NCBI RefSeq assembly: GCF_900156305.1
Contig: NZ_FTPL01000001.1
Coordinates: 1,116,001 to 1,180,000 of the forward strand
Origin: Edaphobacillus lindanitolerans
GTDB taxonomy: Bacteria; Bacillota; Bacilli; Bacillales_A; Planococcaceae
Direction of reading: 5' to 3'
DNA: 64,000 bases
Positions within the stretch are counted from its first letter, which is position 1. The number at the start of each line of letters is the position of its first letter. Below the pieces are notes generated by a model that was not told where the DNA came from, did not search any database, and saw only the letters and a program-made list of their open reading frames with translations. Position numbers and translations under genes: made by a program. This document shows, one piece after another, positions 16,605-25,735 of this stretch.

Positions 16605-17849
16605 ATGTCTATCTTGTTTGCCGCTTTATTTTTCCTGGCGACCGCTGTTTTGGCAGCCGGAGCCATCATTTTGGTCGTCCGGCTGGCCCTGAAAATGGAG
16701 CATGACGCCCCTAAAGTGCTGCTCGGGGCACGGTTGGCCATCGGTCTGTGGGTGGCGCTGTTCGCTGCGATGCTCCTCAGTTCTGAAGGTTTGCTGTCTG
16801 ACCGGCTGTACTTTAGTTTATTCGCAGCCGCGCTTGCCGGGCTGATCGGCAGCTTTTCTGATTTTCTTCTACAACTGGCCTTCCGGACCAAGCCGTCAAT
16901 CAAGCGGCATTCCAAAGTGGCGGGGGCTTTTCTGGTCGCCCTGATTGCCTTGGTCTTTGCCAACCCGGCGCCCGATCAGGTCGCTTCTGATGAAGAAGTG
17001 ACGTCCGAGTCGGCAACGGAGGAAATCGCCGGCAAAGAAACTCCAAAAGACGAGGCCGCGGCAGTCGGGAACGATCCATCAGAAAACGAAGGAACAACGG
17101 TCGCAGCAACTCTGCCTCCGGCCAAAACCGAATCTTCCCCAAAGAAGGAAGCGGCCCGGCCGAAGACGGCGTCCAGCCGTGTGCCGGTCACGCTTGCAAA
17201 CCCGATCGACGGGGACACGATCAAGGTAAACATCGACGGACGGACAGAATCCGTCCGCTTCCTGCTCGTGGACACGCCGGAGACGAACCACCCGCGCCTC
17301 GGCGTGCAGCCGTTCGGTCCGGAGGCGAAGGAATTCACGACAAAGCTGGTCCAGAGCGGGTCGATTGAGCTTGAGTTCGACGTGTCGGACCGCGATAAGT
17401 ACAACCGACTGCTAGCGTATGTGTATGTCGACGGCGTCTCCGTCCAAGAGGAACTTCTTAAGAACGGTCTCGCCCGGGTAGCCTACGTGTACGCGCCGAA
17501 CACCAAATACGTGGACCGCTATGATGCGTTGCAGAAAGAGGCCCAGCAAAAGGCCATCGGAATCTGGTCGGTTGAAAACTATGCAACGGACCGCGGATTT
17601 GATGCAGCCGTTGTGGACGGCGGGCAGCAGGGGTCGGCACCCCCGGCCGAAAGCAAACCAAAACCGGCACCGAAGCCCGCGCAGAAACCGCAGAAGCCGG
17701 CAGCCGGAGCCTGCAATATCAAAGGCAATGCCAGCAGCCGCATCTACCACATGCCGGGTGGACAATATTACGACCGCACGAACGCGGAAGTCATGTTCTG
17801 CTCCGAATCGGAAGCCCAGGCGGCCGGTTACCGGGCGTCCAAAAGGTGA
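16605..17849 (+). CDS. Membrane-anchored thermonuclease (SNase) with C-terminal Cys-containing domain
   Basis: 414 aa from the ATG at 16605, 8 bp after AAGGAG; the frame is open upstream but crosses a terminator hairpin. Four hydrophobic segments (about 1-115), then an acidic, low-complexity linker (about 125-190). The SNase domain (about 192-335) has [16 protein letters not shown] (catalytic Arg, Asp, Glu) and [16 protein letters not shown] (second catalytic Arg). The last 47 residues contain a CNIKG...[13 protein letters not shown]...[14 protein letters not shown] module seen at the end of many secreted nucleases. The orientation implies nuclease outside the cell, for DNA breakdown or nutrient use. 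Confidence 0.9.
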   Translation: MSILFAALFFLATAVLAAGAIILVVRLALKMEHDAPKVLLGARLAIGLWVALFAAMLLSSEGLLSDRLYFSLFAAALAGLIGSFSDFLLQLAFRTKPSIKRHSKVAGAFLVALIALVFANPAPDQVASDEEVTSESATEEIAGKETPKDEAAAVGNDPSENEGTTVAATLPPAKTESSPKKEAARPKTASSRVPVTLANPIDGDTIKVNIDGRTESVRFLLVDTPETNHPRLGVQPFGPEAKEFTTKLVQSGSIELEFDVSDRDKYNRLLAYVYVDGVSVQEELLKNGLARVAYVYAPNTKYVDRYDALQKEAQQKAIGIWSVENYATDRGFDAAVVDGGQQGSAPPAESKPKPAPKPAQKPQKPAAGACNIKGNASSRIYHMPGGQYYDRTNAEVMFCSESEAQAAGYRASKR

Positions 17850-17862
17850 ATCCGGCAGATAA

Positions 17863-17895
17863 GAGAGCCCGGCGGGCAGCCGGTGCTCTCTTTTT
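17863..17895 (+). terminator. Terminator of the thermonuclease gene
   Basis: GAGAGC...CCGG / CCGG.GCTCTC stem followed by TTTTT, 14 bp after the stop codon. Confidence 0.85.
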
Positions 17896-17939
17896 GAAGT
17901 ATGATGAGAGAAACGGATTGTGCTGGGGAGGAACGGCGA

Positions 17940-18317
17940 ATGGACATCTTCTTTTTCATCCTGACGGTGTTTGGACTCATTGCGGGCGGCTTTACGATCG
18001 TCCGGTTCTTTGTGGACCGGGTGCACTACCGGCAACCGTCGGTCCGTCACTTTTTTACGCGGATGCGCTGGATCATGGCAGTCACCTTATCCTGTCTTCT
18101 CTTGGCGTTCGTCATGACACAGGGCGGATTCAACCTGATGTATGTGTATGTCGGCCTCTTCGTCGTTTCCATCTTCGGCATGATCATCACATTGGTGGAT
18201 TATGTTGCATGCAAGCGGCTCGGGGTGCGGCGGGAAACACGGTGGCACGGAGCGCTGCTCATCTTGTTTGCGGTCGCCTTTGCCCTGTCGATCGGCAGTC
18301 CGGGATTGGATCGGTGA
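17940..18317 (+). CDS. Small integral membrane protein, unknown function
   Basis: 125 aa from the ATG at 17940 with GGGAGG upstream. Four hydrophobic segments: residues about 3-22, 41-60, 68-92 and 103-120, separated by Arg-rich loops (RVHYRQPSVRHFFTRMR, KRLGVRRETRW). I do not recognise a family. It is a monocistronic gene with its own terminator. Confidence 0.7.
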   Translation: MDIFFFILTVFGLIAGGFTIVRFFVDRVHYRQPSVRHFFTRMRWIMAVTLSCLLLAFVMTQGGFNLMYVYVGLFVVSIFGMIITLVDYVACKRLGVRRETRWHGALLILFAVAFALSIGSPGLDR

Positions 18318-18323
18318 GAAATG

Positions 18324-18362
18324 AAAAAATGCTTCCGGCGACTGATCTCCGGAAGCATTTTT
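18324..18362. terminator. Terminator after the small membrane protein
   Basis: AAAATGCTTCCGG pairs with CCGGAAGCATTTT (18326-18338 / 18349-18361), with flanking A and T runs. Confidence 0.85.
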
Positions 18363-18445
18363 ATGGATGACAAACCTGAAAACGAATGCAACGCACCCGT
18401 CCGGATTTTGAGCTCACTCATTTTCCGGAACCGCCCACACCGGTC

Positions 18446-19675
18446 TCAGCGGGCGACCTTCTCCCGCACTTCGAGCACCGGTTCCGAGACACCCGCAACG
18501 CCGACAAGTGCCAGGACCGTCAGCAAGATTTTCTGCACGCCGGCAAACGCATCTTTCGGATCGAACCATTCGCCCAGTGTATGGCACCCGCCGAAGTCGC
18601 CGCCTCCGCCAAGTGTCACGGCCGGGATGCCGAGATGAATCGGCACGTTCGAGTCGGTGCTTGATGCGGCTTCGAGCGTCGGTTCGAGGCCGAGGGCGCG
18701 GACGGCTTCGGATGCCGCCCGGACGATTGGGCTGTCCGGATCCTGGCTGCCCGCAGGCCGGTCCCCGACTTGCTTCAGTTCAACCGTGATGGCGTCGGTC
18801 CGGCCGCGGAACCGATTCTCTTCCTCTGCCGCCTGATGGATGATGCGCAGGGCTTCGCGCTCCAGCCGGGCGAGTTCCTTTTCGGAGTTCGAACGCAGGT
18901 CCAGGACCATTTCCGCCCGTTCAGCGATCGTATTGACGGACGTCCCCCCGCCGACGATGCCGACATTGTAGGTCGTTTTCGGTTTTTCCGGCGTCCGGAT
19001 CGAAGCCATGTCTGCGATCGCCCGGCCGAGCGCATGGATCGGGCTCGGGGTGCCATAGTCGCCGAACGAGTGGCCGCCGGGGCCCCGGTAGGTCACCGAA
19101 TACCGTTTCGAACCGGTCGCAAGATAGGTGATCCGGTCCGGCGAGCCCGGCTCGACCGAGATGAAGCCGTCGATGTCGTCCTGTCGCTCCGCGAACAGAT
19201 GCTTCACGCCGTTCAGGTCGCCGAGGCCTTCTTCGCCCACGGTCGCCCCGATGAGCAGGTCGCCTTCCGTTTCAATGCCGGCCGCCTCCAGCGCGCGGAG
19301 GATCGCAAGCACGGAGGCGAGTCCGCGGCCGTCGTCGGAAATGCCGGGAGCGTATACTTTTCCGTCTTTCCATTTTGCCTTCACGTCGGTCCCGGCCGGG
19401 AAGACGGTATCGAGATGCGCACAGAGGACGAGCGTCGGGCCATTCCCCTTCCCCCTCCTCAAACCGAACACATTGCCGGCCGCATCCGTCTCGACCTGCT
19501 CGAGGCCGAGTGCTTCCAGTTTGGCCCGGTACGCACGGCCTTTTTCCGCTTCTGCGAACGTCGGCGCCTCAATTTCCGTAAGCTCGATCTGCTCTTCCGT
19601 CGTTGCGTCATTGTCCTGCTCGATGAACGTGAGCGCGGCCCGCACTTTCCCGTCCTTCAACAACTGCTCCATCAT
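18446..19675 (-). CDS. M20-family metallopeptidase (PepT-like)
   Basis: 409 aa. Zinc-site motifs: LCAHLDTVFP (His, Asp), GISDDGRGLASV (bridging Asp), GATVGEEGLGDL (catalytic Glu-Glu), VEPGSPDR (Asp/Glu ligand region) and GGCHTLGEW near the C-terminus (last His). The inserted lid domain contains YRGPGGHSFGDYG. It resembles tripeptidase/carboxypeptidase M20 enzymes acting on small peptides in the cytoplasm. The start overlaps the stop of the upstream S9 peptidase gene (ATGA at 19672-19675), so both are made together, consistent with peptide breakdown. Confidence 0.88.
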   Translation of the reverse strand: MMEQLLKDGKVRAALTFIEQDNDATTEEQIELTEIEAPTFAEAEKGRAYRAKLEALGLEQVETDAAGNVFGLRRGKGNGPTLVLCAHLDTVFPAGTDVKAKWKDGKVYAPGISDDGRGLASVLAILRALEAAGIETEGDLLIGATVGEEGLGDLNGVKHLFAERQDDIDGFISVEPGSPDRITYLATGSKRYSVTYRGPGGHSFGDYGTPSPIHALGRAIADMASIRTPEKPKTTYNVGIVGGGTSVNTIAERAEMVLDLRSNSEKELARLEREALRIIHQAAEEENRFRGRTDAITVELKQVGDRPAGSQDPDSPIVRAASEAVRALGLEPTLEAASSTDSNVPIHLGIPAVTLGGGGDFGGCHTLGEWFDPKDAFAGVQKILLTVLALVGVAGVSEPVLEVREKVAR

Positions 19676-21546
19676 TGGTCCCCCCTCAATTGCTTCCCGA
19701 AAAACTCCACTGTCTTCGTATGCATCAGAATATGGTTTTCAATCCGCTCCGTCTGGTGGCCTTCATTTTCAAAAATCACGAGTTCCACTTCACGCCCCCG
19801 GGATTCCAGATCCGCGACGAGTTGCTCGGCTTCGCTCACCGGCACCCGCGTATCGTTGCGGCCATGGAACACGAGCAGCGGCGCCTCGATCCGGTCGGTC
19901 AGGTTCATCGGCGCGGTCCGGTCGAAGAACTCCGAATGCTCGGCGAGTGAACCGTATTCCGCTTCCCTCAAGTACCGCCGCCACTCGCCTGTGTTCTCCA
20001 GGAACGTCCGCAAGTTCGACATGCCGACGACGTCGACGCCCGCCGCCCACTTTTCCGGGTAATGGGTGAGCGCCGACAGGACCATGAATCCGCCGTAGCT
20101 GCGTCCGATGATCCCGATTTTCGCCGCATCCACGCCGTGCGATGCGGCCAGATCCCCCGCTAGCTCCGCCAGATCCGCGACCGCATCGAGCCGCTTGTCC
20201 GCATCATCGAGTTTCAGATAGCGGCGTCCGTAGCCGAGGCTGCCGCGGATGTTCGGCACCGCGACCGCGAATCCGCGGTGGACGAGGTACTGCACGACCG
20301 GATTGTACTCGGCCTTCGACTGTCCCTCCGGCCCGCCGTGTACCCAGATCACCGCAGGACGGCCCGCCTCGGCCGACTGGTCATAGAAGAAATATGGGAC
20401 TTCCAGGCCGTCGAACGAGCGGAATGCATGCAGCTCCGGCTCCGCCCAAAGCGGGCCGGCGGCGTCTGACCGGCCGAGGCGCGTGTGCCGTACCGCCGTT
20501 CTTTCCATCGGCCGGTACTCCCAGATGTCTCCCGGCTGGGTCGGTGATTTTTGGGTGAAGAGGAGCCGTGCGCCGGTCAGCCACGAGAGCCCTCCGATGA
20601 CGCCGCCCGGCAGGCCGTCGGCGAGTTCATGCGCCCCGGTTTCCGGTGAATAAAAGCCGAGCCGGGAGATGCCGCCTTCATTGAGCGTGAATGCAAGCAG
20701 CCGGCCGTCCGGCGACAGGGCAATCTCCTCGATGTCCCAGTCCTCCCAGTGAAGCAGCTTGTCCATTTTTTCCGGTTTCCCGACCGAGAAGGAAGCGATG
20801 TACTGAGTGTCTTCGCCGGCATCGGTGAGGAGATAGCCCCGTCCTGCCCCCGGAATGATGGCCGGCGAATGATAGCGCGCCGGCGTGTCCAGCGGGCCGA
20901 GCCGGGTCGTCCCCTTGGACTTGGCATCAACGGCCAGGACCGCGCTGTCGATGTTCGTTTCCTTCAGGGAGACGAGCACCGTCCCATCGTCGATCCAGCT
21001 GAGCGGAATGCAATTCGCATCCGATTCGTAGATTGTCTCCGTTTCACCCGTGTCGGCGTTGACTGTGTACACATCGAAATGGCCGGGGTGCCGTCGGTTG
21101 CTCGAGTAGACGAGCCGGGTGCCGTCGGGCGACCATCCCCCGCAGTAATGGAAATGCTCCGGCGAGTGGACGAGCTTCATCGGCTCGGGAAGTTCTCGGC
21201 TGCCGCGGACCGGGCCGTCCAGCTCCTCCCCTGCTTCCTCGAGCGTCCGGTTCGGATTGTTGTCGAGAATATACAATTGCTGCTTCTCGTTCCCGTGATG
21301 ATCCATCCCAATCACCGTCCGCTGTCCATCGGGCGAATGGAAAACACTGAGCACCCGGTCCGGCATCTCGGCAAACGGAGCCGGCTCCCCGTTTTCGCCG
21401 AGCGTCCACACTTGCGGGATTCCCGTAATCTTCGAAATGAATGTGAACCGTTCCGTTTCCGGGATTGCCTGCGGTTCATACGCTGAATTCACCGTAAGGT
21501 ATTCCAGCAGCAACTCTTCCTCCGTCATGGTCTGATTGTTCGTCAT
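19672..21546 (-). CDS. S9-family prolyl-oligopeptidase-type serine peptidase
   Basis: 624 aa from the second ATG (21546), 8 bp after AAAGGGGG; an ATG two codons earlier abuts that site. An N-terminal seven-bladed propeller of TolB/PD40 type (about 30-370; repeated SPDG.. units such as HSPDGQR, SPDGTRL, SPDGRLL) precedes an alpha/beta hydrolase domain (about 380-624). The triad is nucleophile GRSYGG, Asp in HGRNDTRVP, and His in ENEGHQT. WVHGGPEGQS forms the oxyanion region. No signal peptide, so an intracellular oligopeptidase. Translationally coupled to the downstream M20 peptidase. Confidence 0.92.
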   Translation of the reverse strand: MTNNQTMTEEELLLEYLTVNSAYEPQAIPETERFTFISKITGIPQVWTLGENGEPAPFAEMPDRVLSVFHSPDGQRTVIGMDHHGNEKQQLYILDNNPNRTLEEAGEELDGPVRGSRELPEPMKLVHSPEHFHYCGGWSPDGTRLVYSSNRRHPGHFDVYTVNADTGETETIYESDANCIPLSWIDDGTVLVSLKETNIDSAVLAVDAKSKGTTRLGPLDTPARYHSPAIIPGAGRGYLLTDAGEDTQYIASFSVGKPEKMDKLLHWEDWDIEEIALSPDGRLLAFTLNEGGISRLGFYSPETGAHELADGLPGGVIGGLSWLTGARLLFTQKSPTQPGDIWEYRPMERTAVRHTRLGRSDAAGPLWAEPELHAFRSFDGLEVPYFFYDQSAEAGRPAVIWVHGGPEGQSKAEYNPVVQYLVHRGFAVAVPNIRGSLGYGRRYLKLDDADKRLDAVADLAELAGDLAASHGVDAAKIGIIGRSYGGFMVLSALTHYPEKWAAGVDVVGMSNLRTFLENTGEWRRYLREAEYGSLAEHSEFFDRTAPMNLTDRIEAPLLVFHGRNDTRVPVSEAEQLVADLESRGREVELVIFENEGHQTERIENHILMHTKTVEFFGKQLRGDQ

Positions 21547-21616
21547 GCCCATTCCCCCTTTGATATTTCCTTACTCGAAATATCACTTTTCCGAATAGTA
21601 TATCATAAAGAAGCGA

Positions 21617-21651
21617 TAAAAAAACCGGATTCCCGCGGTCGGGCATCCGGT
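21617..21651 (-). terminator. Terminator of the cwlJ-like gene
   Basis: On the minus strand ACCGGATGCCCG...CGGGAATCCGGT forms a stem followed by TTTTTTTATC. Confidence 0.75.
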
Positions 21652-21727
21652 GAACAGAGTCATATTCGGTTCATGGTATTCAGCGAGCCCGGATGAGTAT
21701 GCCCACTGTCCGGGCGTGTTCTGACAC

Positions 21728-22174
21728 CTAGCTATAAACACTCGCACAGGTGCCGGCAGCCGGCTCATAGAAACAGTGATTTTTGAACTGACCCGTAAAC
21801 GGCTGGTCGTACCAGGTCGGCGGGCAAGGTGCATACGGATTAAAGTACCAGAGCGCGTATTTGGCCGGCTGGACACGCCAATAGTCCAGGTTCTGCCTGG
21901 CCAGCCGCCGTTCAGTTTCACGTGCCCGCTGGTAAAACATATTTCCTTTCTGAACCGCTTCAAATGCATAGTTATTGCCCTGCACCTGAAAAATGACATC
22001 TTCGATCGTCCGCACATCGTTAAAGTCCAGACAATCCGCGACCGCCCGGTTGACGATGACATTTCCGACGTACAACATCCCCTGCTTCCCTTCCCCTTCT
22101 GCCTCCGCCCGCATCATCCGGGCCATCAAGTCCACATCGGCATCCCGGTATTTCACTCTCGGCAATTCATACAC
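21728..22174 (-). CDS. cwlJ: Cell wall hydrolase of the SleB/CwlJ family
   Basis: 148 aa, essentially only the Hydrolase_2 domain with no signal peptide, as in CwlJ. Landmarks are LMARMMRAEAEGEGKQGMLYVGNVIVNRA (catalytic Glu region) and NNYAFEAVQKG...WYFNPYAPCPPTW (the aromatic-rich end of the domain). CwlJ is a spore-coat-located enzyme that degrades cortex peptidoglycan during germination, so this gene argues for a spore former. Its partner GerQ is not adjacent. Confidence 0.88.
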   Translation of the reverse strand: MYELPRVKYRDADVDLMARMMRAEAEGEGKQGMLYVGNVIVNRAVADCLDFNDVRTIEDVIFQVQGNNYAFEAVQKGNMFYQRARETERRLARQNLDYWRVQPAKYALWYFNPYAPCPPTWYDQPFTGQFKNHCFYEPAAGTCASVYS

Positions 22175-22291
22175 CCCCGCCTATAAGGTATGAAAGACGG
22201 GCACGTCCGATGAATTACCGTGTTCTCAAAGGGGTAATTGGAATGATAAACTGGTACCACTATCCGTTATTATGGAATATCGAGGTGCAAA

Positions 22292-23332
22292 ATGGTGATC
22301 ATCGGAGCCATCCCTGTGATTTTATTTTTGGTTTTCCTGGCATTTTATCTGACCGAACCCGGCCGGATGATAAACGGCTTCCTATTCAACCTTCCAATTT
22401 GTTCCATTCTATTCTTCTGCGGGTATTTAGGATTCAGCTCAGACATCATGATCCTGAGGATCGTCGCCGTTATTCCGATTGGTATATTTATTCTAGGCAT
22501 CTCGGTGTTTGGATTATTCGCTTTGGCCATCGGGCTATTTTTAAATGGCCGGATCATGATGAAAAAGGAGAGCCGGCGCCTGGCCAACAGTCTCACATTC
22601 ATCTTGGCCATCGCTCTTCTTGTAATGATGGTCGTCCGAATCATAAATCCGAGTCGTTTCTTGCCCGAGTACTTTGCGCCGATCTTTTCAAGCGTCGACC
22701 TGATCATGATTTATCTTTTCCTGCACTTGTCCAATTTTTTATCTACTTATTTTCTGTATCAGCTCAACAGGCCAACGTACAACCAAGACTTTATCATCGT
22801 GCTCGGAAGCGGCTTGATCAATGATAAAGTTCCGCCCCTCCTTGCCAGCCGGATCGATAAGGGGATTGATTTTTACCGGAATCAGACAGCTGCCGCTTTC
22901 CCGCCGACCCTCATCTTCTCAGGCGGGCAGGGGGCGGACGAAAAACTCCCCGAAGCAGAAGCCATGCAGAAGTATGCCGTTGGCCAGGGTATCCCGATTG
23001 AACACACATTGACAGAGACCCGTTCAGTCAATACGTTGCAGAACATGCTTTACTCAAAAGAAATCATGGATTCTTTGAAAGAAGGCAAGTACAACAGTAT
23101 TTTTGCCACCAACAATTTTCATCTGTTCAGGGCCGGCTTGTACGCAAGAATGGCAGGTTTAAAAAGCCAGGGAATCGGCTCGAAAACGGCCTTCTACTAC
23201 TGGCTGAATGCCATGATCCGGGAATATATTGCCGTCATCGTGATGCAGCGCAAGCGCCATCTCATTGTCACCGGAATCATTTTCGTATTTTCTCTTCTCC
23301 TTTACCTGCTTTCCATTAAAGCGGTTTATTAA
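22292..23332 (+). CDS. YdcF/ElyC-like DUF218 membrane protein
   Basis: 346 aa. The N-terminal half holds about five hydrophobic segments (1-165). The DUF218 domain (about 168-315) has FIIVLGSGLINDKVPP, LIFSGGQGADEKLPEAEAM, ETRSVNTLQNM and ATNNFHLFRAG; these Gly, Glu, Arg and His positions are the conserved ones of SanA/YdcF proteins. A last membrane helix closes the protein. Members are linked to envelope integrity, possibly acting on lipid carriers, but the reaction is not known. RBS is CGAGGTG. Confidence 0.85.
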   Translation: MVIIGAIPVILFLVFLAFYLTEPGRMINGFLFNLPICSILFFCGYLGFSSDIMILRIVAVIPIGIFILGISVFGLFALAIGLFLNGRIMMKKESRRLANSLTFILAIALLVMMVVRIINPSRFLPEYFAPIFSSVDLIMIYLFLHLSNFLSTYFLYQLNRPTYNQDFIIVLGSGLINDKVPPLLASRIDKGIDFYRNQTAAAFPPTLIFSGGQGADEKLPEAEAMQKYAVGQGIPIEHTLTETRSVNTLQNMLYSKEIMDSLKEGKYNSIFATNNFHLFRAGLYARMAGLKSQGIGSKTAFYYWLNAMIREYIAVIVMQRKRHLIVTGIIFVFSLLLYLLSIKAVY

Positions 23333-23375
23333 CCGCAAAGTGCGTTCGCCGACGCCTATATTTTCACTTCTACAT

Positions 23376-23417
23376 AAAAGCAGATGCGCACAATCTGTGC
23401 CTTGCCCTGCTTTTTAT
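23376..23417. terminator. Weak terminator-like hairpin
   Basis: AAAAGCAG...CTGCTTTTT arms with an inner GCACA/TGTGC hairpin, between the convergent DUF218 gene and the next small gene. Confidence 0.4.
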
Positions 23418-23421
23418 CACT

Positions 23422-23730
23422 TTATCGAATATCGACGTGTTTTTCGGATTTCTGTTTCCTGTCCATCATTTTTCGCCCCATCCAAAGAAGGAAAACAGTA
23501 TAAGCGGTGATCCCGGTGAGTGTGAGAATCATTTCGGTCCGGTAGCTGACCGGCGGCAGGCCACTGTGGGCGTTGACATGCCATTGCTCGGACTGGAATA
23601 TCTCGACTGTGGCTACTCCAACCAGGACATAAAGCACAATTGCGGCAAGACGGCCGAACCGGAAGCGATATACATACAAAAACAGCACGCCGTACACTAG
23701 TGCCGTGATGAGCACTTCTGAAATCCCCAT
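23422..23730 (-). CDS. Small membrane protein, unknown function
   Basis: 102 aa if the ATG at 23730 is used, where a G-rich site (GGGGGGGC) lies 5 bp upstream; an ATG 21 codons earlier exists but has no site. Three hydrophobic segments: about 3-20, 27-45 and 68-88. The C-terminal tail is basic (GRKMMDRKQKSEKHVD). I recognise no family. Confidence 0.6.
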   Translation of the reverse strand: MGISEVLITALVYGVLFLYVYRFRFGRLAAIVLYVLVGVATVEIFQSEQWHVNAHSGLPPVSYRTEMILTLTGITAYTVFLLWMGRKMMDRKQKSEKHVDIR

Positions 23731-23896
23731 GGGCTGCCCCCCCGTTTTTTTTACAGTCAGACCCGCCCGATGCAGAAAAGGTTGCCTGTTCATTCAAGCG
23801 ACTGCCTCTCCACTGCCGGTGATTTCTGTGCTCCCCGAGTGATTAAGCAGGAATGCCGGATGGATTTAACTGATTCACATAAAGGGTTCGTCCCCC

Positions 23897-23916
23897 GCCT
23901 ATAGCCGCCCTCCCTT
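23897..23916 (+). repeat. Left copy of a direct repeat flanking the GIY-YIG/ATPase gene
   Basis: GCCTATAGCCGCCCTCCCTT. A near-identical copy (one A to T change, one extra C) lies at 25664-25684 in the same orientation. Together they bracket the low-GC gene 23923-25566. Confidence 0.75.
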
Positions 23917-23922
23917 GTTTTC

Positions 23923-25566
23923 TCAGCAGCCCTCCAATTTCGCCTGATCATCCAGCAATTTCTTTCTCAGCGCTTGGTCCACTGCATAGATGAACAGGCC
24001 CCTGATCCCCCGCTTCATCAATACATTGAGCGAATTCAGTACGATCCTTTCTTTGGCCTGAATCACATCCTCAATTCCCTCTGTACCGGTATACGCGCCG
24101 ATATCCATGTACTTGCTAGTATCAATGACAATCTCATCTTTTGCCGGGTCATATTGGACGGAAGGCCCCAGGACGACTCCCACGTAATTCAGATCAAATC
24201 CCTGGATGGTATAGATCGATCCGGCTTCATTGACCGTATCGGCTTTTTCCGCCCACGTGTACCGGGTGCTGGTCGTATTCCACGGCATCCGATAGTCGCC
24301 GTTGGATTCGCGGACATAGTAGGTTTTTCCGTCTTTCTTATGAAGAAAGTCAAACGTTGAAACGACCCGGCTTAATCCATAATCGTTGTTTTTCTTTATG
24401 ATTTCCCCGTGCATTTCTTCCAGCGTTTCAAAGATCCTTAGTTCATAGCCCTCATCTTTGGGCAAAGGACCTACTTTCTTTTGTTTAAAATCATTGATCC
24501 AGTTGATCACGTCGTCATTCGCCTGCATGCGAAATTGATTCGTCAACTGGTATTCTTCATGGTATGTACTCAGCCTTTTCAACTTTTCCAGCGACTCCGC
24601 ATTCCATAAGCTTTTTAATTTCAACACTTGGTCCTGATCATAGATCATCACGACCACTCTCGCTAATTTCAACAGTTCCTCTAATTGATTGTGGCCGTAG
24701 AAATTATTATAGGCATCTTGCTTTGTAAGAAGCAGATGGGCCTCATCCACAAAGATAATATCCGCTCTCTCGTCTTCTTTCTGCAGCTGATTGATCAAGG
24801 GCGTAGGCTTCGCAAAATCTTTCACTTTTAGGTGCTTCACCTGCTTGGCAATTCCCTTGTATGTTTTGAACATTTCTTCGTGGTTCACAACAAGATAATT
24901 TCGCGTGCCGTTAAAAACGGACGACTGTTCCGAAGCATTTTCCTGGACTGTGTTGAAGATCGAACTCAATACAACACTTTTCCCTACACCCGCCTCTCCC
25001 TCCACGACCAGTAAACTGCCGTATTGGCCAGGCTCGGTCTGCAGTTGCGTCGCGCAGAATTCAAGGACCCGTTCTTTTAGATCCAGCTGCTCAAGGGTCA
25101 ACTCCTTGAAAGGAGACAGCTTGAAAATATCCTTATTTTCGATTTCGTGGAGCTGATTATTGACCAATTGTTCGTCATATAACTTCTTCCAGAGTTCAGC
25201 GAAGATTTTCTGATCATAAAGGGACTTATTGTAGTAATTGTGTGTGAAATCACTCGCTGTTTTACTCTTGTTCTGCAATGTATACTTTTCATCGCCCAGA
25301 AAGTAATTGATCAGCTTGGTCTCCAGGTGAAACGTAGCCGACCGGTTGAACTTCTTGTGTTTGATCAAGTTGATCTGATCAATATTTCTCCTGGATTTCA
25401 AATGAGCCTTCATCCGGTTTTTAAAGTAAACCGTTTCCCCGATGTACGCTTCCTTTTTTCCATTCAATATATAAATTACGGGGTAGTTCAGGAAGCTTTC
25501 ATTATTATTGATCTGATTGATGGTTTTCTGTTCGAACGGCCAAAATAAAATTTCAATCGCTGACAT
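23923..25566 (-). CDS. GIY-YIG nuclease domain fused to a DUF2075-type P-loop ATPase/helicase
   Basis: 547 aa. N-terminal GIY-YIG-type segment (about 26-110): VIYILNGKKEAYIGET, followed by FKNRMKAHL with the conserved Arg. The C-terminal ATPase (about 175-540) belongs to the DUF2075 group of superfamily 1-like motors: Walker A GEAGVGKS, Walker B IIFVDEAH, NQFRMQ, and the late motif AGSIYTIQGFDLNYVGVVLG. Such proteins are common in defence islands and restriction-like loci. The DNA is clearly more A+T-rich than its neighbours (many Lys, Asn, Ile codons ending in A/T) and the gene sits between a 20-bp direct repeat, both signs of acquisition. It has no partner gene. Confidence 0.88.
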   Translation of the reverse strand: MSAIEILFWPFEQKTINQINNNESFLNYPVIYILNGKKEAYIGETVYFKNRMKAHLKSRRNIDQINLIKHKKFNRSATFHLETKLINYFLGDEKYTLQNKSKTASDFTHNYYNKSLYDQKIFAELWKKLYDEQLVNNQLHEIENKDIFKLSPFKELTLEQLDLKERVLEFCATQLQTEPGQYGSLLVVEGEAGVGKSVVLSSIFNTVQENASEQSSVFNGTRNYLVVNHEEMFKTYKGIAKQVKHLKVKDFAKPTPLINQLQKEDERADIIFVDEAHLLLTKQDAYNNFYGHNQLEELLKLARVVVMIYDQDQVLKLKSLWNAESLEKLKRLSTYHEEYQLTNQFRMQANDDVINWINDFKQKKVGPLPKDEGYELRIFETLEEMHGEIIKKNNDYGLSRVVSTFDFLHKKDGKTYYVRESNGDYRMPWNTTSTRYTWAEKADTVNEAGSIYTIQGFDLNYVGVVLGPSVQYDPAKDEIVIDTSKYMDIGAYTGTEGIEDVIQAKERIVLNSLNVLMKRGIRGLFIYAVDQALRKKLLDDQAKLEGC

Positions 25567-25663
25567 ATGCTCACCTGCTCATAAAGTGGTTGCTATGCCC
25601 ATTATAGCAATCGTTGGAGCCCATGTGACTTTATCCCACCGACCGGATTTCCTCCCAGCCCAT

Positions 25664-25684
25664 GCCTATTGCCGCCCTCCCCTT
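25664..25684 (+). repeat. Right copy of the direct repeat flanking the GIY-YIG/ATPase gene
   Basis: Matches the copy at 23897-23916 except for T instead of A at the seventh base and an additional C in the C-run. It lies 98 bp beyond the start codon of the bracketed gene and about 50 bp before the next gene. Confidence 0.75.
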
Positions 25685-25735
25685 CTTTCATTAAACTGAT
25701 AGAAAGAATTCAGACGACAACAGGGGGATGGCAAC

